Shown here piece after piece: positions 47,382-54,875 of a stretch of 64,000 nt of DNA. The notes under the pieces were generated by a model, which was not told where the DNA came from, did no database searches, and saw nothing but the letters and a program-made list of their open reading frames with translations. The stretch comes from Cryobacterium sp. GrIS_2_6. GTDB lineage: Bacteria; Actinomycetota; Actinomycetes; Actinomycetales; Microbacteriaceae. The first letter of the stretch is position 1. Each line of letters starts with the position of its first letter. Position numbers and translations under genes: made by a program. The stretch lies in assembly GCF_035984545.1 (NCBI RefSeq), contig NZ_JAXCHP010000001.1:744001-808000 (forward strand), in the 5' to 3' direction.

Positions 47382-48167
47382 ATGTCACGGGGGAAGAAAC
47401 GCAGCCGGAGGAACCACCACCAGTCGAGGCAGACTCGCATGCTGACGATGGTCGGTATCGGCCTGACGGTGGTCGCAGCGCTTGCCCTGGTCGTCGTCGC
47501 GCTCAGTCCACGCGCCACCGAGTCTTCGTACGCTCGACCGGCCGAGACTGCATCGCCCACAGTGGAGGCCGCGAGGACGGCATTCCAGACCTTCGTTGCG
47601 GCGAAGCCCGGACCGGTCGCTATGGCCAGCCTCGGAAGCTCACTGACAGCGGGTAACGGCGCGAGCACCTACGCGGAGACCTGGGGTTGGAAGCTCAAGA
47701 CCACGCTCGGCGACCGATTCACGATCGGCGTCCACGGCTACCCAGGCCAAACAATCAAGGCGATCCGCGCAAGCGGCGGCGTTGCGGCGGTCGAGGCCGA
47801 CCATCCTGACATCGTGTTCGTTGAGCCGGGCACTCCGAACAACATGGGTCAGGCGCTCAGCATCAAGGACTCCAAGAGCCTGACCGCCCAGACGATCGCG
47901 GATCTCCGCGCACAACTTCCCGACGCCTTCATTGTTGGGATCGTGCCTTCACCAATTGCCGACCTCGGCAGCAATTCCCTCGGCCTGCACTACTCCGACT
48001 ACATCGCGGGAGATCGCGAAGCTCTCGCCTCTGCGAACGTTGTCTGCGATGTGTTCGCCGCGTTCTCGGATACGAGCACTCAGCTCCGCGACGGCGTGCA
48101 CCCGAACGATCAGGGGAACACGATCTGGGCGGACGCCGTCGTTGCCTGCCTGACGGCTACGCCCTAG
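47382..48167 (+). CDS. Membrane-anchored SGNH/GDSL-type hydrolase at the prophage end
   Basis: 261 residues. A very basic N-terminus (RGKKRSRRNHHQSRQTR) precedes one hydrophobic helix (22-42), so the catalytic domain should face outside. SGNH blocks: LGSSLTAG with candidate Ser87 (the usual Asp of GDSL is Ser86), the Gly of YPGQT, GTPNN with Asn153, and DGVHPNDQG with Asp237 and His240. It likely cleaves an ester on surface polysaccharide or lipid, but the substrate is unknown. It runs against the phage late genes, and its TAG stop shares CTAG with the stop of the convergent tail esterase, the pattern of a moron gene. Confidence 0.82.
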   Translation: MSRGKKRSRRNHHQSRQTRMLTMVGIGLTVVAALALVVVALSPRATESSYARPAETASPTVEAARTAFQTFVAAKPGPVAMASLGSSLTAGNGASTYAETWGWKLKTTLGDRFTIGVHGYPGQTIKAIRASGGVAAVEADHPDIVFVEPGTPNNMGQALSIKDSKSLTAQTIADLRAQLPDAFIVGIVPSPIADLGSNSLGLHYSDYIAGDREALASANVVCDVFAAFSDTSTQLRDGVHPNDQGNTIWADAVVACLTATP

Positions 48168-49750
48168 TTGTTCGCGCCGACTCCGAGCGCGGTCAGGTTG
48201 TAGACGCCTACTTGACCCATCCGGATGTTCACGCTGACCCCGACAGGCACGTTCGCCCGCAGGGTCAGGGCCATGTTAGTGTGCGCGGCCGCGACCGTGA
48301 CGAGCTTGGCGAAGCTGATCGTTCCTGCCGCGTCCACGTCCACCATTGCAACGGCCACGTTGACGGCCGAATCGGCATCAATGATCGCCACGCTCACCTT
48401 GGCATTTCCGCCGCCCACGACGTGGGCGGTGAGCCATCCGGACACGTCATCGATCTGGAGGCGACCGCAGACGAGAAGCACAGTGCCCGCGGCGAACGGA
48501 CTGCCCGGGAAGTTGCCCGTGCTGAGCACGCGCTGCGATGCGGCGGCGGCTGCGGTCCATGCGAACTGCGACCACTGCCCGGCGGTGAGGGTTCCGCTCG
48601 TGTCGGCAACGAGGCTGAATGTCGGCACGGTCCCGGAACCGCCGAGCCACGTCGCGTCCGACCAGCCGGTCGGGATGGTTCCGGCCCCAGCCATGATCGG
48701 GTTTGCGACGAGGCAACCCTTTGACGGGGATGATACGAACCATGCGGGCTGCACGTCGGTAACCTGCTTCATTGCCGCAGCGACCGCGAGGCCGAGGAGT
48801 CGGTGCCCTTCCGTCGTTGGGTGGGTGCCGTCGCTGCTGTAGGCGGCGAGCATGTCGCCTGTCGCGGGGTCGGTCACCGCCGTAGAAGTGTCCGCGAGGA
48901 TCACCCCTGCGCCCGGTGCCCAGAGGCGAAGCCAGAGATTGTACGAGTCGCGAAGAAGACGGTGCGCGTCCGTGAGGCCAGCCGTCCCAGCGGCCTGCGG
49001 CGGCACGGTCCCGATCGTTACCGGGATGCCGAGGGCCTTGCACTTCGCAACGATCGCCTTCATGTTGGCGGAGTAGACGGCCAGCGTTACGTCCTGACTT
49101 ACGTCGTTGGTCCCAAGCTGAATGTGGACTGCCTGCGGGGCGAATGCGGCCACCTGCGCATCGAAGCGGCCGAGAGCACCATTGCTGGTATCACCGGGCA
49201 CGCCCGCATTGATCGACCCGTCCGCGATGTCTCGAGCTCGTGCCCCTGCACCACGGAGCGCCACGTCCACATAGCTGTAGAGTGCTGCTGCGTTGCTGCC
49301 GTACGTGATCGAATCACCGAGGAATGCCCATCGCCGTCCGGGTGCGAAACGGGCCGCAGCGGATCGTGCAAACGTGGCAGATAGCACGGGTGAGAGCGCC
49401 CAGTTCGCCGGGGTGAACGTGCTCCCCGAGGTGTGCGCTGCCAGGGCGGTCACGTTGTCGCCGTTCGGGGAGGTGACCATGGCGGATGCTGCGTAGACGG
49501 TGCTGGGGGTCCACCGGGGGACGATGACAGCCGCGGCCGGGGATGCCGGGTTGGTGATATCGCCCGCTGCGATCTGTGCCGTGTGCGTGGCAAGGGCGGC
49601 GGTATGGACGGCGAATGCATTCGCGGCCGCGGACCCCAGGATGAGGATGTCTTCGGCTGCAGCCTCGTTCTCGAGCGCGTTGAGGTCAGCCGCGAGGATC
49701 GGAGTGTTACCTGCCGCACCGTCCTGGTAGACCTTGGGGGTGAAGGGCAT
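48164..49750 (-). CDS. Phage tail protein with SGNH esterase domain
   Basis: 528-residue phage protein. The first 135 residues start with MPFTPKVYQDGAAGNTPILAADLNALE, typical of tail or baseplate proteins of actinophages. The SGNH hydrolase follows: WAFLGDSITYG with Ser147, the Gly of NAGVPGDTSNG, HIQLGTNDVSQ with Asn215, and SSDGTHPTTEG with Asp307/His310. The C-terminal 200 residues are beta-rich, probably carbohydrate-binding. It may deacetylate cell-surface glycans during adsorption. ATG at 49750 is chosen for its AGGAG site; an upstream ATG at 49777 overlaps the stop of the micro-CDS and is a possible alternative start. Confidence 0.85.
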   Translation of the reverse strand: MPFTPKVYQDGAAGNTPILAADLNALENEAAAEDILILGSAAANAFAVHTAALATHTAQIAAGDITNPASPAAAVIVPRWTPSTVYAASAMVTSPNGDNVTALAAHTSGSTFTPANWALSPVLSATFARSAAARFAPGRRWAFLGDSITYGSNAAALYSYVDVALRGAGARARDIADGSINAGVPGDTSNGALGRFDAQVAAFAPQAVHIQLGTNDVSQDVTLAVYSANMKAIVAKCKALGIPVTIGTVPPQAAGTAGLTDAHRLLRDSYNLWLRLWAPGAGVILADTSTAVTDPATGDMLAAYSSDGTHPTTEGHRLLGLAVAAAMKQVTDVQPAWFVSSPSKGCLVANPIMAGAGTIPTGWSDATWLGGSGTVPTFSLVADTSGTLTAGQWSQFAWTAAAAASQRVLSTGNFPGSPFAAGTVLLVCGRLQIDDVSGWLTAHVVGGGNAKVSVAIIDADSAVNVAVAMVDVDAAGTISFAKLVTVAAAHTNMALTLRANVPVGVSVNIRMGQVGVYNLTALGVGANN

Positions 49751-49776
49751 GATGTCTCCTAGCTGGGGTGTTTGCA

Positions 49777-49839
49777 TTAGTCACAGGCGCGGTCGTGCTG
49801 GCACCCCGGCTGGTTGCAGGGGTGCTTGCACTCGCACAT
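49777..49839 (-). CDS. Cys/His-rich micro-protein, 20 residues
   Basis: A short frame encodes MCECKHPCNQ followed by PGCQHDRACD. It holds five Cys and two His in 20 residues, enough for a small metal site or disulfides. Its ATG overlaps the stop of the upstream holin-like gene (TGATG at 49839), and its TAA overlaps a following ATG (TAATG at 49777). These junctions are the pattern of translational coupling in this operon and are the main evidence that it is translated. Its function is unknown. It lies between the lysis proteins and the tail esterase. Confidence 0.65.
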   Translation of the reverse strand: MCECKHPCNQPGCQHDRACD

Positions 49840-50237
49840 CAGACGGTTGGGACGACAGGGACAACCGCGGGGACAGAAACGGGCGTCACAATCGCTGCGA
49901 CGGGGGGCTCCGGGATGATGGTGACAACCTCAGGGGCCGGGGCGTCCACGATCGGGGCGGCCGGGGTCACGATGGCAGGCTGAGCGGGCACTTCAACGGC
50001 GGGCAGGACCGGGGCCACACGCTCCGTGCTCGACTTCAGGTAACCCGCGATGAGGCCGACGAGCGTTGAGACAGCGAGAGCGGCGGCAGGATCGATCGCG
50101 ATGCCTGCGTACGCGGCCGCCTTGACGACGACAGTTGCGGTGACACCGGTCGCGAGCCACGCCCACAGCTTCGGTTCGATGTCACCCCACGCCCGCTTCA
50201 AGATGTTCGTGGTGATGGTTTGGACGATGGTGGACAT
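49839..50237 (-). CDS. Holin-like small membrane protein
   Basis: 132 residues. Two membrane helices are predicted at about 24-47 (LWAWLATGVTATVVVKAAAYAGI) and 52-68 (ALAVSTLVGLIAGYL). They are followed by a long Pro/Val/Ala tail (VPAVEVPAQPAIVTPAAP and similar). Small two-helix proteins beside an endolysin are usually phage holins, which make the membrane lesion that frees the lysin; the assignment is from position and topology. ATG at 50237 with TAGGAG upstream. Its stop overlaps the micro-CDS start. Confidence 0.7.
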   Translation of the reverse strand: MSTIVQTITTNILKRAWGDIEPKLWAWLATGVTATVVVKAAAYAGIAIDPAAALAVSTLVGLIAGYLKSSTERVAPVLPAVEVPAQPAIVTPAAPIVDAPAPEVVTIIPEPPVAAIVTPVSVPAVVPVVPTV

Positions 50238-50245
50238 GATTTCTC

Positions 50246-50791
50246 CTAGGGGTGGGTGACGAGGATGGCGAGGGATACGACGGCGGCGATCATGGCGACG
50301 ACGACGCCCGCGATCGCCCAGCCTTGTGCGATGGCGATCCGGTGCAGGGCGCTCGCATCCGTGGTGCCCGTGGCCTGCCCCTGATCGAGGTCAAGCCGGG
50401 ACGTGAGGCGGAGCTCCAACTTATTCAGCCGGTCCGAGAGTCGCGCGGAGTCGGTGTCCTGCTTCTCGCCCTGGGCCCGGATTTGCATGTCAGACTCAAG
50501 TCGAAAGGCATCGAAGCGCTTTTCGGCGGCAGCCTCGGCCTTGTCGACGGCTTTCTCCTGCGCCTGCAGGGCCGTCTCCACAGCTTGTTTGGCGGCGGTG
50601 AGCGCGGTTGCCATGGCGGTGGACTGGGCCAAGAAGGCGGCGTCGACGGCGCGGGTCTGGGTCGCATACCGCTCGTCGAGCATGGTCCGCAGGTCAGACA
50701 CCTGCTGGGTCATGAGGGTTTGCAGTGAGTCGATCTGCTGCTGCATGAGGGTTCGCAGCATGTCGGGTGTCCACTCCTGAGCGATGGTCAT
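50246..50791 (-). CDS. Coiled-coil protein with C-terminal membrane anchor
   Basis: 181-residue phage protein. Residues 10-150 are a long amphipathic coiled coil (QQQIDSLQTLMTQQVSDLRTML, ALQAQEKAVDKAEAAAEKRFDAF). One helix lies near the C-terminus (WAIAGVVVAMIAAVVSLAILV). This topology, next to the endolysin and holin-like genes, resembles an accessory lysis or membrane-tethering protein; no family is recognised. ATG at 50791 overlaps the stop of the upstream gene by 4 nt (ATGA); a longer open frame (to 50902) is not supported. Confidence 0.7.
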   Translation of the reverse strand: MTIAQEWTPDMLRTLMQQQIDSLQTLMTQQVSDLRTMLDERYATQTRAVDAAFLAQSTAMATALTAAKQAVETALQAQEKAVDKAEAAAEKRFDAFRLESDMQIRAQGEKQDTDSARLSDRLNKLELRLTSRLDLDQGQATGTTDASALHRIAIAQGWAIAGVVVAMIAAVVSLAILVTHP

Positions 50792-51174
50792 GCTTGTGCC
50801 TTGACCATCTCGCGGAGGTCCGTCAGGATCTCCGTCATCTCGTCGCGTTCTAACGATGCGGCTGCGTGATTCTCTGCACTGTCGCGCATGATCGTCGTCC
50901 ACATTTCGATGTCGCGAGCTTCGACCTTCGCCGCATGCTCGGCGTCACGGGCTTCAACCTTCGCGGCCTGCAAGTTCTGGCCCACGATGATGACGGGCAG
51001 CAGGACGAGCTGTAACAGCGTCTGGGCGATCCATGCGACGAGGATCACAGAATCGCCCGACGCGATCACAGCGGGCAGTGAGACGAGGGCGAGCAGGGTG
51101 AACAGGTATGCCGCCCACATGGTGCCCACGATGCGGGTGATGCGTGCACCGATACGTTGATTCAGGGTTTGCAT
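50788..51174 (-). CDS. Small two-helix membrane protein of the lysis region
   Basis: 128 residues. Two helices at about 17-38 (MWAAYLFTLLALVSLPAVIAS) and 44-65 (ILVAWIAQTLLQLVLLPVIIV) are followed by a charged coiled tail with the repeat AKVEARDAEHAAKVEARDIE. The topology recalls DUF1003-type membrane proteins and holins. With the two following genes it makes three membrane proteins in a row after the endolysin. ATG at 51174 has GGAGGGGAA immediately upstream. It is coupled to the next gene by ATGA. Confidence 0.72.
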   Translation of the reverse strand: MQTLNQRIGARITRIVGTMWAAYLFTLLALVSLPAVIASGDSVILVAWIAQTLLQLVLLPVIIVGQNLQAAKVEARDAEHAAKVEARDIEMWTTIMRDSAENHAAASLERDEMTEILTDLREMVKAQA

Positions 51175-51220
51175 TTCCCCTCCAGGGGTGAGGCCGCCTC
51201 TCGACGGCGCGAGTGGGGGG

Positions 51221-52138
51221 TCAGAATGCGGGTGCGAAGACGATCTGCTCGAGCTCGTTGCCGGTGACTTCGACCACGTTGAGGGTGATCGCCGTCTTGG
51301 GCAGGGCGTTGAGGATGCGCCACTGGATCGCGGTCAGCCGGCGTGCTGTGCCGTTGCCGTCAACGCCCCACACGTCGGCGTACTCGATGCCGTCGAGGGT
51401 GCGGTAGCCGGTCCAGATGCGACTGGTGCCGTCAGGGAGCGGGCTGGAATTGTCGGTGGGCTTGAGGTAAACGGTCATGTCGTCGTCCTTCGGTGTCGGG
51501 GGTGCAAGCGGGGTGATGGTGGTGGCCGCGGTGGCGGCGAAGTTGAACGCGTCGTCTTTCCACACGTCGTGGTCGACGGCGATGCCGCCGATGGTGACGC
51601 CGCCCGTCTGGTGCCCGTGGTTGCGGTCGGCGGGGATCGTGGCCAGCGTGTAGGCGAATGGTGCGTACGAGTACGCGGCGATGACAATGTCGCAACCGGT
51701 GGCGAGAAGTGCCGGCCAGCTTTGCGAGTTCGCGACCGACAGCCCGAGGTAGGTCTTCCCCTGCAGCCCGCTGGTTCGCAGACGCGCGTTGACCCGGTTC
51801 GCGAACGCTGCCGCCTGGCCGTCGTTGTACTGCCGGCACCCGTCGAGGGGCTCGTTGTCCAAGACCCAGAAGTCGCCGGGAGCCCACCCGTGAAGGTGGT
51901 CCACGAAGTAGTCGGCGGCCTCAGTCGGGTCCTTCGCTGCGGAGGGCACCCAGTAGTGCCCGATGCCGCCCTCTCCCGCACTCCGGGCGAGATCGCACTC
52001 GGCCGCGTAGTGCGGCGCAACATACCGGCCATTGTTGTCGCCGCCGAGTTTGATGTAGGGGTGCCGGAACCCCTGCGCGTGCGCGAGCGCCCAGTCGAGT
52101 GAGCTCTGCGGGGTTGCCGCGTCGATGCCGTCAAGCAT
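51221..52138 (-). CDS. Endolysin with GH25-like muramidase domain
   Basis: 305-residue phage lysin. Residues 1-205 are GH25-like: MLDGIDAATPQSSLDWALAHAQGFRHPYIKLGG, YWVPSAAKDPTEAADYFVDHL and FWVLDNEPLDG, with Asp6 and the Asp94/Glu96 pair as likely catalytic residues. After a Pro/Thr linker with DDDMTVYL (about 220) comes an 80-residue C-terminal domain that probably binds the wall. It would cut the MurNAc-GlcNAc bond. ATG at 52138 with AGGAG just upstream. No signal peptide, so release needs a holin, which fits the neighbours. Confidence 0.85.
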   Translation of the reverse strand: MLDGIDAATPQSSLDWALAHAQGFRHPYIKLGGDNNGRYVAPHYAAECDLARSAGEGGIGHYWVPSAAKDPTEAADYFVDHLHGWAPGDFWVLDNEPLDGCRQYNDGQAAAFANRVNARLRTSGLQGKTYLGLSVANSQSWPALLATGCDIVIAAYSYAPFAYTLATIPADRNHGHQTGGVTIGGIAVDHDVWKDDAFNFAATAATTITPLAPPTPKDDDMTVYLKPTDNSSPLPDGTSRIWTGYRTLDGIEYADVWGVDGNGTARRLTAIQWRILNALPKTAITLNVVEVTGNELEQIVFAPAF

Positions 52139-52146
52139 GGGATCTC

Positions 52147-53217
52147 CTAGCCGTTGTTGTAGCCGTAGATGCGGGCCGTGCCAGCTAACGTGGAGCCCGC
52201 GAGCGCGAAGAGGGTGAGCCCGTCAGCGGAGAACGCCGCGTTGTGGGATCCGCCCAACTGCTCGTAGTACCCATCGCCATCCATCGCTGAAGCCGTGAGC
52301 CGTGTCGGACGCATGTTGAACGGGGACAGGATCTCCGCCTTGATGTCGCCGCCCGATGTCGCGACCCTGCCGATGGCTGTGAAAGTCGCCCCGGACGTGT
52401 ACGTGTATGACGGGGAGACGGAGACCATCGCCGCGGCCGCCCGGACATAGTTCGCAGCGGACTGGGCGACCCCTGCCGCGCTCACTCGCACGGCGACATC
52501 ATCCGGGGCGCTGGCGGACGTCACGTTCAGCAGCACGCAGTAGTTGTCGTACAGGGCGGAGAAGCAACCGTTGATGCCCACCGCCGTCGTTGCCGAGAAT
52601 GTCACCGTCCCGAGGGCGGACACTGTGGGCGAGCCAGCACCAGAGACCGACGTGGGTTTGACCAGGGTGAGGCCCCCCGAATTCACTGACGCGGGCGTGG
52701 GCGTGGGGATCGCCATGGCGGCGACCCTCGCGACGTTCCCGGCGACGATCACGGTCGCGTTCGCGGCAACGGCGATCGTCCCCAGGGCGAGAGCGTTGGA
52801 AGGGGTCGCCGGTGCCACTGGCGATGTTGCCGGGGTGCCGGTCACAACACCGAGGACGGCCTGATTTGTTGCCCCCGCGTAGTACGAGTCCTGCACCTGC
52901 ACGTACGCGACATCGATGCGCGGGTTCGTCGCGTCGGCGGCCGCGACAGTGACCGTTGCGGCCGCGTCGTTCAGGACGTCGTAGAACCCCTGCGTGGTGA
53001 ACGTGAACCCGGACGGCGGCGCGATGCTCGAACCGAGCACCTTCGCCCGCCCGGCCGAGATTTGAACGCTCATATTCGGTGTGCTCTGCGCGGTGACGGA
53101 GAGCTCGCCCAGACCGATCACGCCCGCGGTCGACCATCCTGCGCTTGCCGACTGGCGGAAGAGAGCCGCCGAATGCGAAGCATTCTGGAGGGCGAAAGGT
53201 ACAAGCTGAATAGCCAA
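52147..53217 (-). CDS. Phage minor tail protein
   Basis: 356-residue structural protein. The N-terminus (AIQLVPFALQNASHSAALFRQSASA) and YVQVQDSYYAGATNQAVLGVVTGTPA resemble baseplate-attached minor tail proteins of actinobacterial siphophages. It is rich in Thr, Ser, Ala and beta-strand patterns, with VIVAGNVARVAAMAIPTPTPA in the middle and GYYEQLGG near the end. The family is recognised only by general pattern. The stop lies 8 nt before the endolysin start. It follows the fibre gene and the plus-strand moron. Confidence 0.72.
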   Translation of the reverse strand: MAIQLVPFALQNASHSAALFRQSASAGWSTAGVIGLGELSVTAQSTPNMSVQISAGRAKVLGSSIAPPSGFTFTTQGFYDVLNDAAATVTVAAADATNPRIDVAYVQVQDSYYAGATNQAVLGVVTGTPATSPVAPATPSNALALGTIAVAANATVIVAGNVARVAAMAIPTPTPASVNSGGLTLVKPTSVSGAGSPTVSALGTVTFSATTAVGINGCFSALYDNYCVLLNVTSASAPDDVAVRVSAAGVAQSAANYVRAAAAMVSVSPSYTYTSGATFTAIGRVATSGGDIKAEILSPFNMRPTRLTASAMDGDGYYEQLGGSHNAAFSADGLTLFALAGSTLAGTARIYGYNNG

Positions 53218-53276
53218 TGTGGGCTCCCTAATAGTGGGTTTGCGGAAATTGCTGATCGCGGGTGCGCGGCAGGGCG

Positions 53277-53282
53277 TAAGGT
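53277..53282 (+). promoter_or_regulatory. Candidate -10 box of the plus-strand moron gene
   Basis: TAAGGT lies about 24 nt before the ATG at 53307, with a GAGGGGGAA ribosome site in between. It gives the gene a promoter independent of the late operon. No certain -35 was found. Confidence 0.4.
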
Positions 53283-53306
53283 GTCGTCATTGGATGAGGG
53301 GGAACG

Positions 53307-53849
53307 ATGAACAAATTCAGCCGGGCCGCGAAGGTCGGGATGGTTGTGGCCGCGTTGGTGGTGGCGGGTGCGGGCTTCGGTGCGTTGTCTACGGCGACGG
53401 CGGAAACAGCCCCGGCGAACCCGTCGATGACGGACACCGCGGGGAGCCAGCGGGCCGACTACACGGCGCAGACCGCGGAGCAGGTCGCGGCCGTCCTCGC
53501 GGACGAGCAGGCTGCCGCCGCGGCTCAGGCTGCCGCCGCGGCTCAGGCTGCCGCGGACGCTGCGGCGGCTCAGGCCGCAGCTCAGGCTGCTGCTGCCGCA
53601 CAGGCGGCCGCGGATGCCCAGGCGGCCACTGTCGCCGCTCATGCCGCGTCTGTGCCCGTCGCGTCAACCTCGCACGCGAGCGCCGCCCCAACGGTTGCCG
53701 CGCCCTCAGGCCTGGTCAAGTGCCCAGCAGGAAGCTCAGCAAACTCCGGGGATGCCGGAAACGACACCAGCTGCTTCCCTGATATCTGCTTCCACATCAC
53801 ACTCCCGGACCCCGCTCACCCCGAGTGCGCGACACCATTCAAGCCCTAA
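53307..53849 (+). CDS. Secreted Ala/Gln-rich protein, prophage moron candidate
   Basis: 180 residues, unknown family. Signal peptide at 1-32 (KVGMVVAALVVAGAGFGALSTATA, likely cut after TATA). Residues 65-110 are an Ala/Gln/Asp repeat (AAAAAQ and AAADAAAAQ units) encoded by 18-bp DNA repeats. The C-terminus holds four Cys (KCPAG, SCFPDIC, PECATPF) that may form two disulfides outside the cell. It stands on the plus strand amid minus-strand tail genes, with its own -10 box and ribosome site, and its stop overlaps the stop of the fibre gene. It could be expressed in the lysogen and alter the host surface. Confidence 0.78.
   Translation: MNKFSRAAKVGMVVAALVVAGAGFGALSTATAETAPANPSMTDTAGSQRADYTAQTAEQVAAVLADEQAAAAAQAAAAAQAAADAAAAQAAAQAAAAAQAAADAQAATVAAHAASVPVASTSHASAAPTVAAPSGLVKCPAGSSANSGDAGNDTSCFPDICFHITLPDPAHPECATPFKP
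53511..53546 (+). repeat. 18-bp tandem repeat in the moron gene
   Basis: GCTGCCGCCGCGGCTCAG occurs at 53511-53528 and 53529-53546, and related Ala/Gln codon blocks continue to about 53615. It encodes the AAAAAQ units and is prone to copy-number change. Confidence 0.85.
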
Positions 53850-54868
53850 ACGATTCCCGCGTTCGTCAGTCGCAGACTCAACGCATCGATTTGGACCTGC
53901 TGGGCCGTGACCAGTCCGCGCAGGTAACGGAGGGCTACCTGCTGCGGAATGACCCATTCCGAATAGTTGAGTGAGACTGGGAGCCCGTCCGAGTCGTAGA
54001 CGACGGTCTGCGGAATGCCAGCCTCGACGAGTCGCTCGGCGATGAATCCGACGTGGAGTGCGTCGGTCTCGGCTTCCTCGAATCCTGCGATGATCCGTGT
54101 CACGGGGAGACCAGTCTCGGGGTCGAGGGCCTGCACGCCGGTGGATTCGTCGACGACGGGGACGATCCGGTCGGGAATCGCCAGCCGGTACTGCATCGGA
54201 AGAATGCTGAGCACAACTTCGGGGTCAATGCCAGCCCAGGGCGCGATGTCCTTCTTGAAGCGTTCTGTCGATGCGGAGATGCCGAGGTGCCCGCTCGAGT
54301 CGATCCAGCTCGACGCATACCCGGTGACGACGGTGAAGTTGCGGGCGTCCGTGGAGTAGATCCCGGAGTTGAACGTTCCCGTGGTTCCGCTGACCGCGCC
54401 GGAGGCAGCGATGGTCGTCGCACCGGTGACCGCGCCGCCGACCGCGACCCCGCCCACGGAGGAGAGCGACCCGGCCGTGACCGCACCGGAGGCGGCGAGA
54501 GATGCCCCGCTGAGCGCCCCGGTCGCAGCCAGGGAAGAAACACCCGTGACCGCCCCTGACCCGCCCGAGAGCGCCAACGACTGCCCGTTGAGGGATGTTC
54601 CTGCTGTGACTGACGTGCCCGCGGTGATCGCGCCACCCGTGTTCAACGACCCAGCAGGCACCGTGAGCGAGCCTGAGAAGGTAGCCGTGCCGGAGACAGT
54701 CAGAGCCCCGCCGCCCGTGATGTTGATCGAGCCGCCGTTCACGGTCAGACCACCCGTTCCGATGGACGCGTTCTGCAACACGTCGCGGGTGGAGAGCTTG
54801 GCGATGTTGGATTCCATCGTGGACAGTCGTTTGGCCAAGTCGTGCGCTGGGCCGAGATCTATCTGCAC
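53846..54868 (-). CDS. Phage tail fibre with S74 intramolecular chaperone
   Basis: 340-residue fibre protein. Residues 1-35 are a coiled attachment region (AHDLAKRLSTMESNIAKLSTRDVLQ). Residues 37-165 form repeated short beta units (GGLTVNGGSINITGGGAL, SGTATFSGSL). The C-terminal peptidase S74 domain starts with SASTERFKKDI, with the auto-cleavage pair Ser200/Lys205, and ends in coiled coil (ALRYLRGLVTAQQVQIDALSLRL). S74 domains trimerise the fibre and then cut themselves off. Start GTG at 54868 has TAGGAGCAGC upstream. Its stop overlaps that of the moron gene. Confidence 0.85.
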   Translation of the reverse strand: MQIDLGPAHDLAKRLSTMESNIAKLSTRDVLQNASIGTGGLTVNGGSINITGGGALTVSGTATFSGSLTVPAGSLNTGGAITAGTSVTAGTSLNGQSLALSGGSGAVTGVSSLAATGALSGASLAASGAVTAGSLSSVGGVAVGGAVTGATTIAASGAVSGTTGTFNSGIYSTDARNFTVVTGYASSWIDSSGHLGISASTERFKKDIAPWAGIDPEVVLSILPMQYRLAIPDRIVPVVDESTGVQALDPETGLPVTRIIAGFEEAETDALHVGFIAERLVEAGIPQTVVYDSDGLPVSLNYSEWVIPQQVALRYLRGLVTAQQVQIDALSLRLTNAGIV

Positions 54869-54875
54869 GCTGCTC

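Noticed and set aside
53511..53615. CRISPR-like repeats in the plus-strand moron
   Set aside because: The repeats are tandem, coding and Ala/Gln-biased, and lie inside an open signal-peptide protein gene.
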